In this document: positions 33,606 to 42,259 of the stretch, one piece after another
Position numbering within the stretch: position 1 is the first letter of the stretch
How the letters are laid out: each line of letters opens with the position of its first letter
Assembly: GCF_004364155.1 (NCBI RefSeq)
Contig: NZ_SOAZ01000001.1
Coordinates: forward strand, 174,820 to 238,819
DNA: 64,000 nucleotides
From: Fonticella tunisiensis
GTDB taxonomy: Bacteria; Bacillota; Clostridia; Clostridiales; Caloramatoraceae
Direction of reading: 5' to 3'
Position numbers and translations under genes: made by a program
The notes under the pieces: generated by a model
The model's input: the letters and a program-made list of their open reading frames with translations, nothing else
The model's database searches: none
What the model was told of the DNA's origin: nothing

Positions 33606-36227
33606 CTGCGGAAGTTAAAGCGATATAAACCTACAAGATTTATGGCGGAAGGATCCAAATATGACAAGGAAGCGGCGGACGCCGCCGTTGCCTTTATAAA
33701 CTGCCTGAAACATACCAAGGGCGAATGGTACGGAAAGCCTTTTGAACTTATTGACTGGCAGGAGCAGATTGTCCGTGATTTGTTTGGCATCTTGAAACCC
33801 AACGGATACCGGCAGTTCAACGCTGCCTATATAGAAATCCCAAAAAAGCAGGGGAAACAGCTTGCTCTGGACACACCTGTTCCCACGCCAAACGGCTGGA
33901 AGCAGATGGGCGAACTGAAACAGGGGGACCTGGTATTTGATGAAAACGGGAACCCATGTTATGTTCTTGCTCTTAGTGAGATTGATGATACTGAACAGGC
34001 ATACAGGCTTACGTTTGGTGACGGCAGTTCAATCATTGCCGGGGCAAGGCACTTGTGGAAGGTGCAGGTCATTAACAATGGACGAAAGGAAAGGCTTCTT
34101 CAAACGCAGCAGATGTATGAGGCCTTTTCCGCTTATCGTGAACGCCACAAGGACGCCCCCTTTCGTTCCATATACAGAATACCTGTTGCAGGCGCTTTGA
34201 AGCTGCCGGATGTAAAACTGCCGGTAGATCCGTATCTTTATGGCTACTGGCTGGGGAACGGGTGCGCCACCAAGCCGGAGATAACGATTCGAACAAGCGA
34301 TGTCGCGGGTGTGCTGAAAAGGATACCATATGAAGTTTCTTCCCTATGGAAAAACGTCGCCGACAGTGTGGTTGTACGCATACCCGTTTTAAAAAGCGTG
34401 CTGCTCAAGTCCTTTCACAGCAAACACATACCTTTGGAGTATTTGAGAGCTTCCGAAAATCAGCGCTGGGAACTCTTGCAGGGGCTTATGGATTCCGACG
34501 GCTGTATAAGCAAATTAAAAGCGCAAAGCACCTATGTCAGCACAGAAAGACAGCTTGCCTTGGATGTACGTGAACTGTTATGGAGCCTTGGCATAAAAAA
34601 CTCAATGACAGAAAGCCCGTCGCAGCGCTGCGGCAAGCCTACCGGCAAAACGCTGTATACAATCAGGTTCACATCATTTGCCGATCTGCCCACAAGCGGG
34701 CTTGCAAGAAAATTGTGCCGCCGCAAGGAAACAGGCTCATCCCCGACCCGCTCCAATTATCACTATATCCATTCCATAGAACCTGTAAAGGAGCGTATAC
34801 CAATGCGGTGCATTCAGGTGAGCTCGCCGTCCCGTCAGTATTTGGCAGGGCCTTCTATGGTGCCGACGCACAATTCCGAGCTTGCGGCGGCCATTGCCCT
34901 ATACCTGACCTGCGGCGATTTCGAGCATGGCGGCGAGGTTTACGGGTGTGCATCCGACCGTCAGCAGGCATCCATTGTTTTTGACGTAGCGGTTGACATG
35001 GTGGAGCAGTGCCCGGCATTAAAGTCCCGGATTAAACCGATGCTGTCGCAGAAGCGGCTGGTATACAGGCCGCTCGGGAGCTTCTATCAGGTGCTTTCGG
35101 CGGAGGCATATACAAAGCATGGGCTAAACGTCCATGGCGTGGTATTTGATGAACTTCATGCCCAGCCTAACCGCGATCTGTATGATGTAATGCTTCACGG
35201 ATCTGGCGATGCAAGGAAGCAGCCGTTGTTTTTCCTGATTACGACTGCAGGCACCGACCGCAATTCCATCTGCTGGGAGGTGCATCAAAAGGCAGAGGAT
35301 ATCCTGCAGGGACGCAAGATAGACCCGACTTTCTACCCTGTTATCTACAGCGCGGCCGATACCGACGACTGGACAAGCGAAAAAGTGTGGAAAAAGGTTA
35401 ATCCTTCGCTGGGCATTACAGTGGATATTGAAAAACTGCGGGTGGCTTTTGAAAACGCCAAGCAAAACCCTGCAGAGGAAAACTTATTCCGTCAGCTTCG
35501 CTTAAATCAGTGGGTGAAACAATCGGTGCGCTGGATGCCTATGGATAAATGGGACAGGTGTGCATTTCCTGTCGATGCGGAAGATTTACGCGGCAGAACC
35601 TGTTATGGCGGGCTTGATCTGTCATCTACTACTGATATTACCGCCTTTGTACTGGTGTTTCCGCCGCTAGATGAATCGGACAAATATCAGATCCTGCCTT
35701 TTTTCTGGATACCAGAGGAGAATATCGATCAGCGTGTGCGGCGGGATCATGTGCCATATGATGTCTGGGAGCGGCAGGGCTTTTTATACACCACCGAGGG
35801 TAATGTAGTGCATTACGGTTTCATCGAGACTTTTATTGAGGAGCTCGGTATGAAATATAACATTAAGGAAATTGCCTTTGACCGCTGGGGTGCGGTGCAG
35901 ATGACCCAGAACCTTGAAGCCTTGGGCTTTACGGTTGTTCCGTTTGGCCAGGGTTTCAAGGATATGTCGCCGCCTACAAAAGAGTTGATGAAGCTGACAT
36001 TGGAAGAACGCATTGCCCATGGAGGCCATCCAGTACTGCGCTGGATGATGGACAATATCTTTGTCAAAACGGATCCAGCCGGAAACATAAAACCTGATAA
36101 AGAAAAGTCCACAGAGAGAATAGATGGCGCGGTCGCGCTCATTATGGCCCTTGACCGCGCATTAAGGCATGGAGGAGATGATTGTAATGGATCAATTTAT
36201 GACGAGAGAGGTTTATTAATTCTTTAA
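33606..36227 (+). CDS. Phage terminase large subunit, interrupted by an intein
   Basis: ATP-driven DNA packaging motor and headful or cos nuclease. The host protein starts at LRKLKRYKPTRF, probably from CTG 33606 eight bases after GGAGGCGG (the first ATG is 33642). It continues to EIPKKQGK, resumes with SELAAAIALYL after the intein, then shows FDELHAQPNRDLYDVM (Walker B), TTAGTDRNS and the RNase H-like nuclease GGLDLSSTTDI. Removing the 339-residue intein leaves about 534 residues, the normal length for HK97-type large subunits. The cut is exactly within Walker A (QGK/SE). Confidence 0.92.
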   Translation: MRKLKRYKPTRFMAEGSKYDKEAADAAVAFINCLKHTKGEWYGKPFELIDWQEQIVRDLFGILKPNGYRQFNAAYIEIPKKQGKQLALDTPVPTPNGWKQMGELKQGDLVFDENGNPCYVLALSEIDDTEQAYRLTFGDGSSIIAGARHLWKVQVINNGRKERLLQTQQMYEAFSAYRERHKDAPFRSIYRIPVAGALKLPDVKLPVDPYLYGYWLGNGCATKPEITIRTSDVAGVLKRIPYEVSSLWKNVADSVVVRIPVLKSVLLKSFHSKHIPLEYLRASENQRWELLQGLMDSDGCISKLKAQSTYVSTERQLALDVRELLWSLGIKNSMTESPSQRCGKPTGKTLYTIRFTSFADLPTSGLARKLCRRKETGSSPTRSNYHYIHSIEPVKERIPMRCIQVSSPSRQYLAGPSMVPTHNSELAAAIALYLTCGDFEHGGEVYGCASDRQQASIVFDVAVDMVEQCPALKSRIKPMLSQKRLVYRPLGSFYQVLSAEAYTKHGLNVHGVVFDELHAQPNRDLYDVMLHGSGDARKQPLFFLITTAGTDRNSICWEVHQKAEDILQGRKIDPTFYPVIYSAADTDDWTSEKVWKKVNPSLGITVDIEKLRVAFENAKQNPAEENLFRQLRLNQWVKQSVRWMPMDKWDRCAFPVDAEDLRGRTCYGGLDLSSTTDITAFVLVFPPLDESDKYQILPFFWIPEENIDQRVRRDHVPYDVWERQGFLYTTEGNVVHYGFIETFIEELGMKYNIKEIAFDRWGAVQMTQNLEALGFTVVPFGQGFKDMSPPTKELMKLTLEERIAHGGHPVLRWMMDNIFVKTDPAGNIKPDKEKSTERIDGAVALIMALDRALRHGGDDCNGSIYDERGLLIL
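33858..34874 (+). other. Intein with LAGLIDADG homing endonuclease in terL
   Basis: 339 residues with intein block A QLALDTPVPTPNGWKQMGEL and hallmark GDLVFDENG. Two LAGLIDADG-type helices, YLYGYWLGNG and LLQGLMDSDG, mark a homing endonuclease. The ending RCIQVSSPSRQYLAG then VPTHN is followed by extein Ser. Residue 1 is Gln rather than Cys or Ser; the terminal Asn and +1 Ser are kept, with His before Asn. Splicing rejoins QGK and SEL to restore Walker A. It probably uses the less common mechanism reported for Gln1-type inteins, if it is active. Confidence 0.9.
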
Positions 36228-36286
36228 AATTATATTTGCAGATGTTATAATTTGGATATATTTATGATATTTATGGGGGACTTTTA

Positions 36287-37370
36287 GTGGATAATAAAGA
36301 TAAATTAAGAATTGAATTTGAACGATATTTTGAACAAGTAAAAAAAGAACAGCAAATGATAGCGGAGAAATATCCACCGAATCCTCCAAATGATGTATGC
36401 TATCATGCTTTGATGTCTGGAATTTTAATTGAAAATAGTTTTGGTCCAAAAGTTCAAGACTATATACCTTTTTTTTACCACTGAATATGAAAAAGTATTT
36501 ATTTGGACATATTCAAAAGATGCTTATTCAGCGCTTATTACTGAAGTGAAAATGGAAGTCAAGAAAAAGAAATTTTGGAAGAATATTGGGACAATATTAT
36601 ACTTAGTAATGTCATATCTTGATGCGTTTGAAGGAACAGATGAAGATAGAATTATAGATTATAATTGGATATACTATTTTGATCCTAACCTGTCTTTTGA
36701 TGATATGGTTTTATATAATATTAATTCTATGGATCAAAAATTCTTAATGAGTGGGGTCATTAAGAAGGCAACCGAGATTGAAGAAATGTCACAAACAATT
36801 GAATTATTATTAAGAGATGATGTTAGTTTTACTGCATTAAGTCAGATGGTATCTTCTTTTCAAAGCCATTATTGTTGATTAATATGCGAATTAGGTCTTT
36901 CACCCGTGTTGAAGCATGAATCGCATGAGCCAAGTATATGGGAACATGGGTATTTTATACCTAAGATGGAAACATCGATAGTTCAAGCTTGTAAGTGTGT
37001 TGAAAGCATACTAGGAGAACCCCCAAATCGTAATAAGCAAAGCAGACTGATAGAACATAAAAAGAAATGGAAAGATTTGTTGGGAATAGATGCAGACGAT
37101 ATTTATAAAAAATCAGGGATGTCGTACTTGGATTTTTATTATCATTTATTTGATGGATTAAGAAATCCCTCAGCGCATAGTTATGGAAACATTCATTTTG
37201 ATTTGGAAAGAAAAAAGACAATTGAGGCTCAATGCTTTGCTGCATTAATTCTAAGGGGATATATTAATAAACACATTAAAAGCTATGAAGAAGCATCCGC
37301 TATTCTAAAATTTAATAAAAGCTTACTAGAAAGAGTTTCGGAGAATATGAGTACAAAGTTAACAAAATAG
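36287..37370 (+). pseudogene. Broken HEPN-like cargo gene between terL and portal
   Basis: One gene appears in pieces. It starts at GTG 36287, and the frame stops at 36484 after a run of eight T (36469-36476); seven T would let it continue in the frame ending at 36878. There a single TGA (36876-36878) lies in frame with the stretch running to 37370, which has no other stop. The restored product is about 360 residues with a C-terminal GLRNPSAHSYG, an R-x4-H motif typical of HEPN RNases of abortive-infection and toxin families. The codons are far more A/T-rich than the packaging genes on each side, so it is an inserted cargo gene. Confidence 0.7.
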
Positions 37371-37469
37371 ATAAATATTTGTTGTAGTTAAGACATCTTT
37401 ATGGGCTATAGATAAGGGCAATCAATCAGTTGCTCTTTTTTTATGCCTTTTTTCAGGAGAGTGATGCCT

Positions 37470-38735
37470 ATGAGAATATTTTCTCGCCTATTCAAAGCAA
37501 GGGACAAGCCGAAAAACAGCCTGTTCGGCAACGCATACAGCTTTTTCTTCGGCGGCACATCCAGCGGAAAGGCTGTCAATGAGCGGACGGCCATGCAGAC
37601 AACGGCAGTTTATGCCTGTGTAAGGATACTTGCAGAGGCCATCGCCGGGCTTCCGCTTCATGTGTATCGGTACAAGGAAGACGGAGGCAAAGAAAAAGCG
37701 CTGACCCACCCGCTGTATTACCTGCTCCATGACGAGCCAAACCCTGAGATGACTTCATTCGTGTTCCGAGAAACACTGATGAGTCATCTTCTTTTATGGG
37801 GAAATGCTTATGCCCAAATTATCAGGGACGGTTCAGGACGAGTGCTGGCGCTTTATCCACTTTTGCCAAACAAGATGATGGTAGACAGGGCTCCAAACGG
37901 AGAGTTGTTTTACACCTACCGGCGAGACAGTGATGAGAGCAGGACAAATCCGAAGGCTGGACTGGTGTACCTTCGAAGTGACGAGGTGCTGCATATCCCG
38001 GGACTCGGCTTTGACGGGCTGATCGGTTACTCCCCTATCGCTATGGCCAAGAACGCCATAGGCATGGCTATTGCCTGTGAAGAGTACGGTGCGTCCTTTT
38101 TTGCCAACGGTGCAAATCCGGGCGGCGTGCTGGAACATCCCGGCGTATTAAAGGATCCGGCAAAGGTGCGTGAAAGCTGGAACGCTGTCTATCAAGGCAG
38201 CGCTAACGCTCACCGCATTGCCGTTCTGGAAGAGGGCATGAAGTTCCAGCCAATCGGCATCCCGCCCGAACAGGCACAGTTTCTGGAGACAAGGAAATTC
38301 CAGATAAACGAGATCGCCCGGATATTCCGCGTGCCTCCCCATATGGTAGGAGACCTTGAAAAATCAAGCTTTTCAAACATCGAGCAGCAGTCGCTGGAAT
38401 TTGTCAAATACACGCTTGATCCGTGGGTGGTGCGCTGGGAACAGGCCCTTCAAAAGGCTCTGCTTTTACCGTCGGAGAAGCGGACATACTTTGTCAAGTT
38501 CAATGTGGACGGTCTTCTGCGCGGGGATTATGCAAGCCGCATGAACGGCTATGCCGTGGCACGCCAGAACGGCTGGATGTCTGCTAACGATATCAGAGAG
38601 CTTGAGAACATGAACCGGATCCCAGAGGAGTTGGGCGGTGACCTGTATCTCATCAACGGTAATATGACCAAGCTTGCCGATGCTGGAGCATTTGCAGGCA
38701 AAACCAATGCTGAAACGGAGGGATCAAAAAGATGA
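37470..38735 (+). CDS. HK97-family phage portal protein
   Basis: A 421-residue subunit of the portal ring through which DNA enters the capsid. TTAVYACVRILAEAIAGLPLHVY, LLLWGNAYAQIIRDGSGRV and FRVPPHMVGDLEKSSFSNIEQQ are family hallmarks. Start ATG 37470 behind AGGAGAG; 37464 is possible. The stop overlaps the protease start. Confidence 0.95.
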   Translation: MRIFSRLFKARDKPKNSLFGNAYSFFFGGTSSGKAVNERTAMQTTAVYACVRILAEAIAGLPLHVYRYKEDGGKEKALTHPLYYLLHDEPNPEMTSFVFRETLMSHLLLWGNAYAQIIRDGSGRVLALYPLLPNKMMVDRAPNGELFYTYRRDSDESRTNPKAGLVYLRSDEVLHIPGLGFDGLIGYSPIAMAKNAIGMAIACEEYGASFFANGANPGGVLEHPGVLKDPAKVRESWNAVYQGSANAHRIAVLEEGMKFQPIGIPPEQAQFLETRKFQINEIARIFRVPPHMVGDLEKSSFSNIEQQSLEFVKYTLDPWVVRWEQALQKALLLPSEKRTYFVKFNVDGLLRGDYASRMNGYAVARQNGWMSANDIRELENMNRIPEELGGDLYLINGNMTKLADAGAFAGKTNAETEGSKR

Positions 38736-39457
38736 GCAAATCACAAAAACCAAGGCCGGTTCGCCGTTTCTGGAACTGGATACAAAACGATGATGGCAGC
38801 CGGACATTATATCTTGACGGACCAATAGCCGAAGAAAGCTGGCTTGGAGACGAAGTGACTCCCAAACAGTTCAAATCAGAGCTGTTATCCGGAGAGGGTG
38901 ATATAACGATCTGGATCAACAGCCCGGGCGGCGATATATTTGCAGCCAATCAGATTTACAACATGCTGATGGATTACAAAGGCAAAGTAACCGTAAAGAT
39001 TGACGGTATTGCGGCCAGCGCCGCTTCGGTCATTGCCATGGCCGGAGGCGACGTCTTCATGTCGCCTGTAAGCATGATGATGATCCACAATCCAATGACC
39101 ATAGCCATCGGTGATACAGAGGAGATGGAGAAAGCTATCGCCATGCTGGAGGAAATAAAGGAATCCATAATAAATGCCTATGAGCTGAAAACCGGGCTTT
39201 CCCGGACAAAAATATCGCACCTTATGGATGCGGAAAGCTGGTTTAACGCAAGAAAAGCGGTGGAACTTGGCTTTGCCGATGGCATCCTGTTTATGGAGAA
39301 TGAATCCTCCTCATCCGAACTTGAAGTATCAGGAGGAATGATCTTCAGCAGGCAGGCAGTGACAAATTCCATCCTGCAAAAACTTAAACCAAAAGAAAAA
39401 CCAAAAGGAACCCCGATTGAGTCGCTTGAAAAGCGGCTTTTTTTATTAAAACCATAA
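38732..39457 (+). CDS. ClpP-like phage head maturation protease
   Basis: A 241-residue serine protease of the ClpP/crotonase fold that processes the capsid scaffold. NSPGGDIFAANQIYNM, IDGIAASAASVIAMAG (catalytic Ser) and MMIHNPMT (catalytic His) are present. ATGA overlap with the portal gene, and it ends 13 bases before the capsid gene. Confidence 0.93.
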   Translation: MSKSQKPRPVRRFWNWIQNDDGSRTLYLDGPIAEESWLGDEVTPKQFKSELLSGEGDITIWINSPGGDIFAANQIYNMLMDYKGKVTVKIDGIAASAASVIAMAGGDVFMSPVSMMMIHNPMTIAIGDTEEMEKAIAMLEEIKESIINAYELKTGLSRTKISHLMDAESWFNARKAVELGFADGILFMENESSSSELEVSGGMIFSRQAVTNSILQKLKPKEKPKGTPIESLEKRLFLLKP

Positions 39458-39470
39458 GGAGGATTTGACA

Positions 39471-40673
39471 ATGAGCAAAATATTGGAACTGCGTGAAAAA
39501 CGCGCCAAAGCATGGGAAGCAGCCAAGGCTTTCCTTGACAGCAAACGAGGGAGCGACGGGCTGCTTTCACCGGAGGATACCGCAACTTATGAGAAAATGG
39601 AAGCCGATGTTATTGCGCTGGGTAAAGAAATCGAACGTCTTGAGCGTCAGGCTGCCATAGATCTGGAACTGTCAAAACCGCTAAATGTCCCCATTACAGA
39701 CAAGCCCACTTCCATATCAGGCAACAATGAAAAAACCGGACGTGCCAGTGATGAGTACAGGCAGTCTTTCTGGAACATGATGCGCGGCAGACGCAAATAT
39801 GATGTGCATAACGCGCTGCAGGTCGGGGAGGACACCGAAGGCGGATATCTTGTCCCCGACGAATTTGAGCGTACTCTTGTGGAAGCGCTGGAGGAGGAGA
39901 ATATCTTCAGGCAGATTGCCAATGTCATTACCACGTCCAGCGGCGACAAGAAAATCCCTGTGGTGGCAAGCAAGGGTACTGCATCCTGGGTGGATGAGGA
40001 AGGCCAGATTCCGGAAAGCGACGACTCCTTTGCACAGGTTTCCATCGGAGCATATAAGCTGGCCACTATGATCAAGGTGTCCGAGGAACTGTTAAACGAC
40101 AGCGTATTCAACCTTGAGCAGTATATCGCCAAAGAGTTTGCCCGCCGCATCGGAGCAAAAGAGGAGGAAGCTTTCTTTATCGGCGATGGCTCTGGCAAGC
40201 CAACCGGCATCTTGGCGGATAATGGCGGCGGCGAGGTGGGAGTAACCGCGGCAAGCGCGACAGCCATTACTCTTGACGAGATCATGGACTTGTTCTACAG
40301 CCTAAAGTCTCCCTATCGCAGGAACGCTGTATTCATTATGAACGATTCTACAATAAAGGCTATAAGGAAGCTTAAAGACAACAACGGCCAGTATCTCTGG
40401 CAGCCTTCCGTTACCGCCGGAACACCGGACACCATCCTCAACCGTCCGGTTAAGACGTCTGCATTCATGCCTACTATTGCTGCCGGAGCAAAGACCATTG
40501 TGTTCGGCGATTTTTCATACTATTGGGTGGCAGATCGCCAGGGCAGGGTTTTTAAGCGGCTCAACGAGCTGTATGCTGCAACCGGGCAGGTAGGCTTCAT
40601 GGCGACCCAACGCGTGGATGGCAAGCTGGTTCTGGCTGAGGCCGTCAAAATACTGCAGCAGAAATCAGCTTAA
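39471..40673 (+). CDS. HK97-family major capsid protein
   Basis: A 400-residue capsid subunit. The N-terminal coiled-coil scaffold or delta domain (about 1-95) is followed by the HK97 fold: DTEGGYLVPDEFERTLVEAL, GTASWVDEEGQIPES, IGDGSGKPTGIL and the C-terminal LVLAEAVKILQ. ATG 39471 is chosen behind AAGGAGGATTTGACA. The delta domain would be removed by the upstream protease. Confidence 0.95.
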   Translation: MSKILELREKRAKAWEAAKAFLDSKRGSDGLLSPEDTATYEKMEADVIALGKEIERLERQAAIDLELSKPLNVPITDKPTSISGNNEKTGRASDEYRQSFWNMMRGRRKYDVHNALQVGEDTEGGYLVPDEFERTLVEALEEENIFRQIANVITTSSGDKKIPVVASKGTASWVDEEGQIPESDDSFAQVSIGAYKLATMIKVSEELLNDSVFNLEQYIAKEFARRIGAKEEEAFFIGDGSGKPTGILADNGGGEVGVTAASATAITLDEIMDLFYSLKSPYRRNAVFIMNDSTIKAIRKLKDNNGQYLWQPSVTAGTPDTILNRPVKTSAFMPTIAAGAKTIVFGDFSYYWVADRQGRVFKRLNELYAATGQVGFMATQRVDGKLVLAEAVKILQQKSA

Positions 40674-40694
40674 TGAGAAACGGAGGGCTGCGGC

Positions 40695-41003
40695 GTGGAA
40701 CTTTTAGAGAAGGTTAAAGCAAACCTCATACTGCAGCACAGCCAAGACGACGCACTTTTACAGGAATACATCAAGGCCGCAGTTGCCTATGCGGAAAGCT
40801 ATCAGAAAAAGCCGGAAGGATATTATGCCGAAAACCCAATGCCACCTACTACTGAACAGGCTGTGATCATGCTGTCGAGCCATTTCTACGAAAGTAGGGA
40901 TGGCTCGACGGCAGGTTTTTTCGGGGATAGCGTGCAGGCAGGGCAGCAGGTATGGAATACAGTAAACCTATTGTTGCGGCTTGACAGAGAATGGCGTGTT
41001 TAA
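40695..41003 (+). CDS. Head-tail connector (gp6-like)
   Basis: A 102-residue helical adaptor that sits below the portal. LIHQ-like pattern LILQHSQDDALLQEYIKAAVAYAESY and the end VWNTVNLLLRLDREWRV are typical of HK97 gp6/DNA-packaging family proteins. The start is GTG behind ACGGAGGGCTGCG. Instead of the usual direct junction, 125 bases of hairpin DNA follow. Confidence 0.85.
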   Translation: MELLEKVKANLILQHSQDDALLQEYIKAAVAYAESYQKKPEGYYAENPMPPTTEQAVIMLSSHFYESRDGSTAGFFGDSVQAGQQVWNTVNLLLRLDREWRV

Positions 41004-41013
41004 CGCCTTGGGC

Positions 41014-41128
41014 CCCCACGAAGTCATAAGACTTCGTGGGGAGAGGAGGAGCAACGGAGCGGGCGAGATTTTGCCACTAGCGGCAAAACGAGCAAAGCGT
41101 AGTTTGCGACGACGAGGAAGGTGTAAAT
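41014..41128. repeat. Palindromic (REP/MITE-like) insert within the head-gene operon
   Basis: CCCCACGAAGTC (41014-41025) and GACTTCGTGGGG (41030-41041) form a perfect 12-bp hairpin with a four-base loop. A second hairpin TTTTGCC/GGCAAAA follows near 41071-41090, in a G/C-rich non-coding stretch. Neighbouring phage genes overlap or abut, so this insert is out of place. No T run, so not a standard terminator. No coding capacity that I trust. Confidence 0.6.
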
Positions 41129-41464
41129 ATGAGTTTCGGGAAAATGAGCACTTTCGTGGATATCATCTCAGCCAAGCCGGTTAAGGACAGTGAGGGTTTT
41201 GCTGAAAAAGGGGATATCATCCTTGCTTCGGTAAGGGCATACAAGGAAGACAGGCATGGCAGCGAAAAATGGGCAAACAGGGCGGCGTTTTCACAGGCGT
41301 CCGCCCTGTTCCGCTTCCGCAGGATCCCTAACCTTGAAATCACCACAGATCTTGTTTTTGTCTGCAGCGATGGCAGGTACAACATTATCAGCGTAGAGGA
41401 TGTGAAAGGGCGCGGAATGTATATTGAGGTTCTTGCAGAGAAGATGAAATCAAGCAAAGCATAA
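41129..41464 (+). CDS. Phage head closure / head-tail adaptor
   Basis: A 111-residue beta-barrel protein of the SPP1 gp16/HK97 gp7 head-tail joining family. ASVRAYKEDRHGSEKWANRAAFSQASALFRFRRIP and a LVFVCSDGRYNIISVEDVKGRGMYIEV core with a typical R-Y-N-I-x-x-V motif. Closes the portal channel after packaging. Start ATG behind AGGAAGGTG. Confidence 0.85.
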   Translation: MSFGKMSTFVDIISAKPVKDSEGFAEKGDIILASVRAYKEDRHGSEKWANRAAFSQASALFRFRRIPNLEITTDLVFVCSDGRYNIISVEDVKGRGMYIEVLAEKMKSSKA

Positions 41465-41481
41465 GAGGAGGTGGCTGCAAC

Positions 41482-41913
41482 GTGGCTAAGGTGGACGTTA
41501 AAATGCCGGAGGAGTTCTTGCTCCGGCTTTCTAGGCTTGGAGAAAGGACAGACGAAATAATACCTAAGGTACTGGAAGCAGGCGGAGAAGTGATGCTTTC
41601 CAAAGTGAAGTCCAACCTCCAGTCGGTTATCGGAAGCGGTACTAAATACCCGTCCAGGTCAACCGGTGAATTGGTAGATGCTTTAGGCCTCTCTCCTGCC
41701 AAGCAGGATAGGGACGGAAACCACAACATAAAAGTCGGCTTTACTGAGCCAAGGAAAGATGGGGAAAGCAACGCGAAGATCGCTAATATTATCGAATAAG
41801 GCAAGTCCGGACAGCCTCCAAGACCCTTTTTGAAACCGGCGAAATCGGCTTCGAGAAAATCCTGCATCGAAGCAATGAAAACAAGACTGGAACAAGAGCT
41901 GGGGCGGATATGA
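41482..41913 (+). pseudogene. HK97 gp10-like tail-completion protein with in-frame stop
   Basis: The family ends with an I-I-E-Y-G-x-x-x-x-P-P-R-P-F segment. Here GTG 41482 reads to ANIIE, then TAA (41797-41799) stands where Tyr is expected. The same frame continues GKSGQPPRPFLKPAKSASRK and ends at TGA 41911-41913, overlapping the next ATG (41910) as phage genes usually do. The full reading is 143 residues; the truncated product has 105 and lacks the conserved C-terminus. One base change (TAT/TAC to TAA) explains it. Confidence 0.85.
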
Positions 41914-42254
41914 GCATATTGTCAGAGTTAAATTCGTTATTGGATGTTTTGGGCATTCCCATTGAAACTGGCGTATTCAGCGGTATACCGCCGGATGAGT
42001 ACCTTGTCATAAACCCGATGACAGATACATTTGAGGTTTTTGCAGACAACCGGCCTCAGGCTGAAACCCAGGAGGTTCGGCTGTCTTTATTTATAAAGGG
42101 TAACTACACTGCCCGTAAAAACGAGATAGTGAACACATTGCTCCAAGCGGGCTTTACCATTACCGACAGGCGGTATATAGGCCATGAGGACGATACCGGC
42201 TATCACCACTATGCCATTGATGTGGCAAAAGAATATGAAGTAAAGGAGGAATGA
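41910..42254 (+). CDS. Tail terminator-like protein
   Basis: A 114-residue protein at the gpU/tail-terminator position. IPIETGVFSGIPPDEYLVINP, NRPQAETQEVRLSLFIKGNY and the end HHYAIDVAKEYE fit the DUF3168-like tail terminator fold. ATGA overlap with the gp10-like gene, and its stop overlaps the region of the tail tube start. Confidence 0.75.
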   Translation: MSILSELNSLLDVLGIPIETGVFSGIPPDEYLVINPMTDTFEVFADNRPQAETQEVRLSLFIKGNYTARKNEIVNTLLQAGFTITDRRYIGHEDDTGYHHYAIDVAKEYEVKEE

Positions 42255-42259
42255 GAGAC

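Noticed and set aside
34346..34984. Alternative-frame open stretches inside the terminase intein
   Set aside because: They lie wholly inside the intein/terminase frame, which has the LAGLIDADG motifs.
39647..40285. Minus-strand open frame opposite the major capsid gene
   Set aside because: Ser/Leu-rich shadow of a certain capsid gene.
40981..41184. Open frame across the hairpin insert in the head operon
   Set aside because: It overlaps the connector and head-closure genes and encodes an Arg/Gly-rich sequence read from palindromes.
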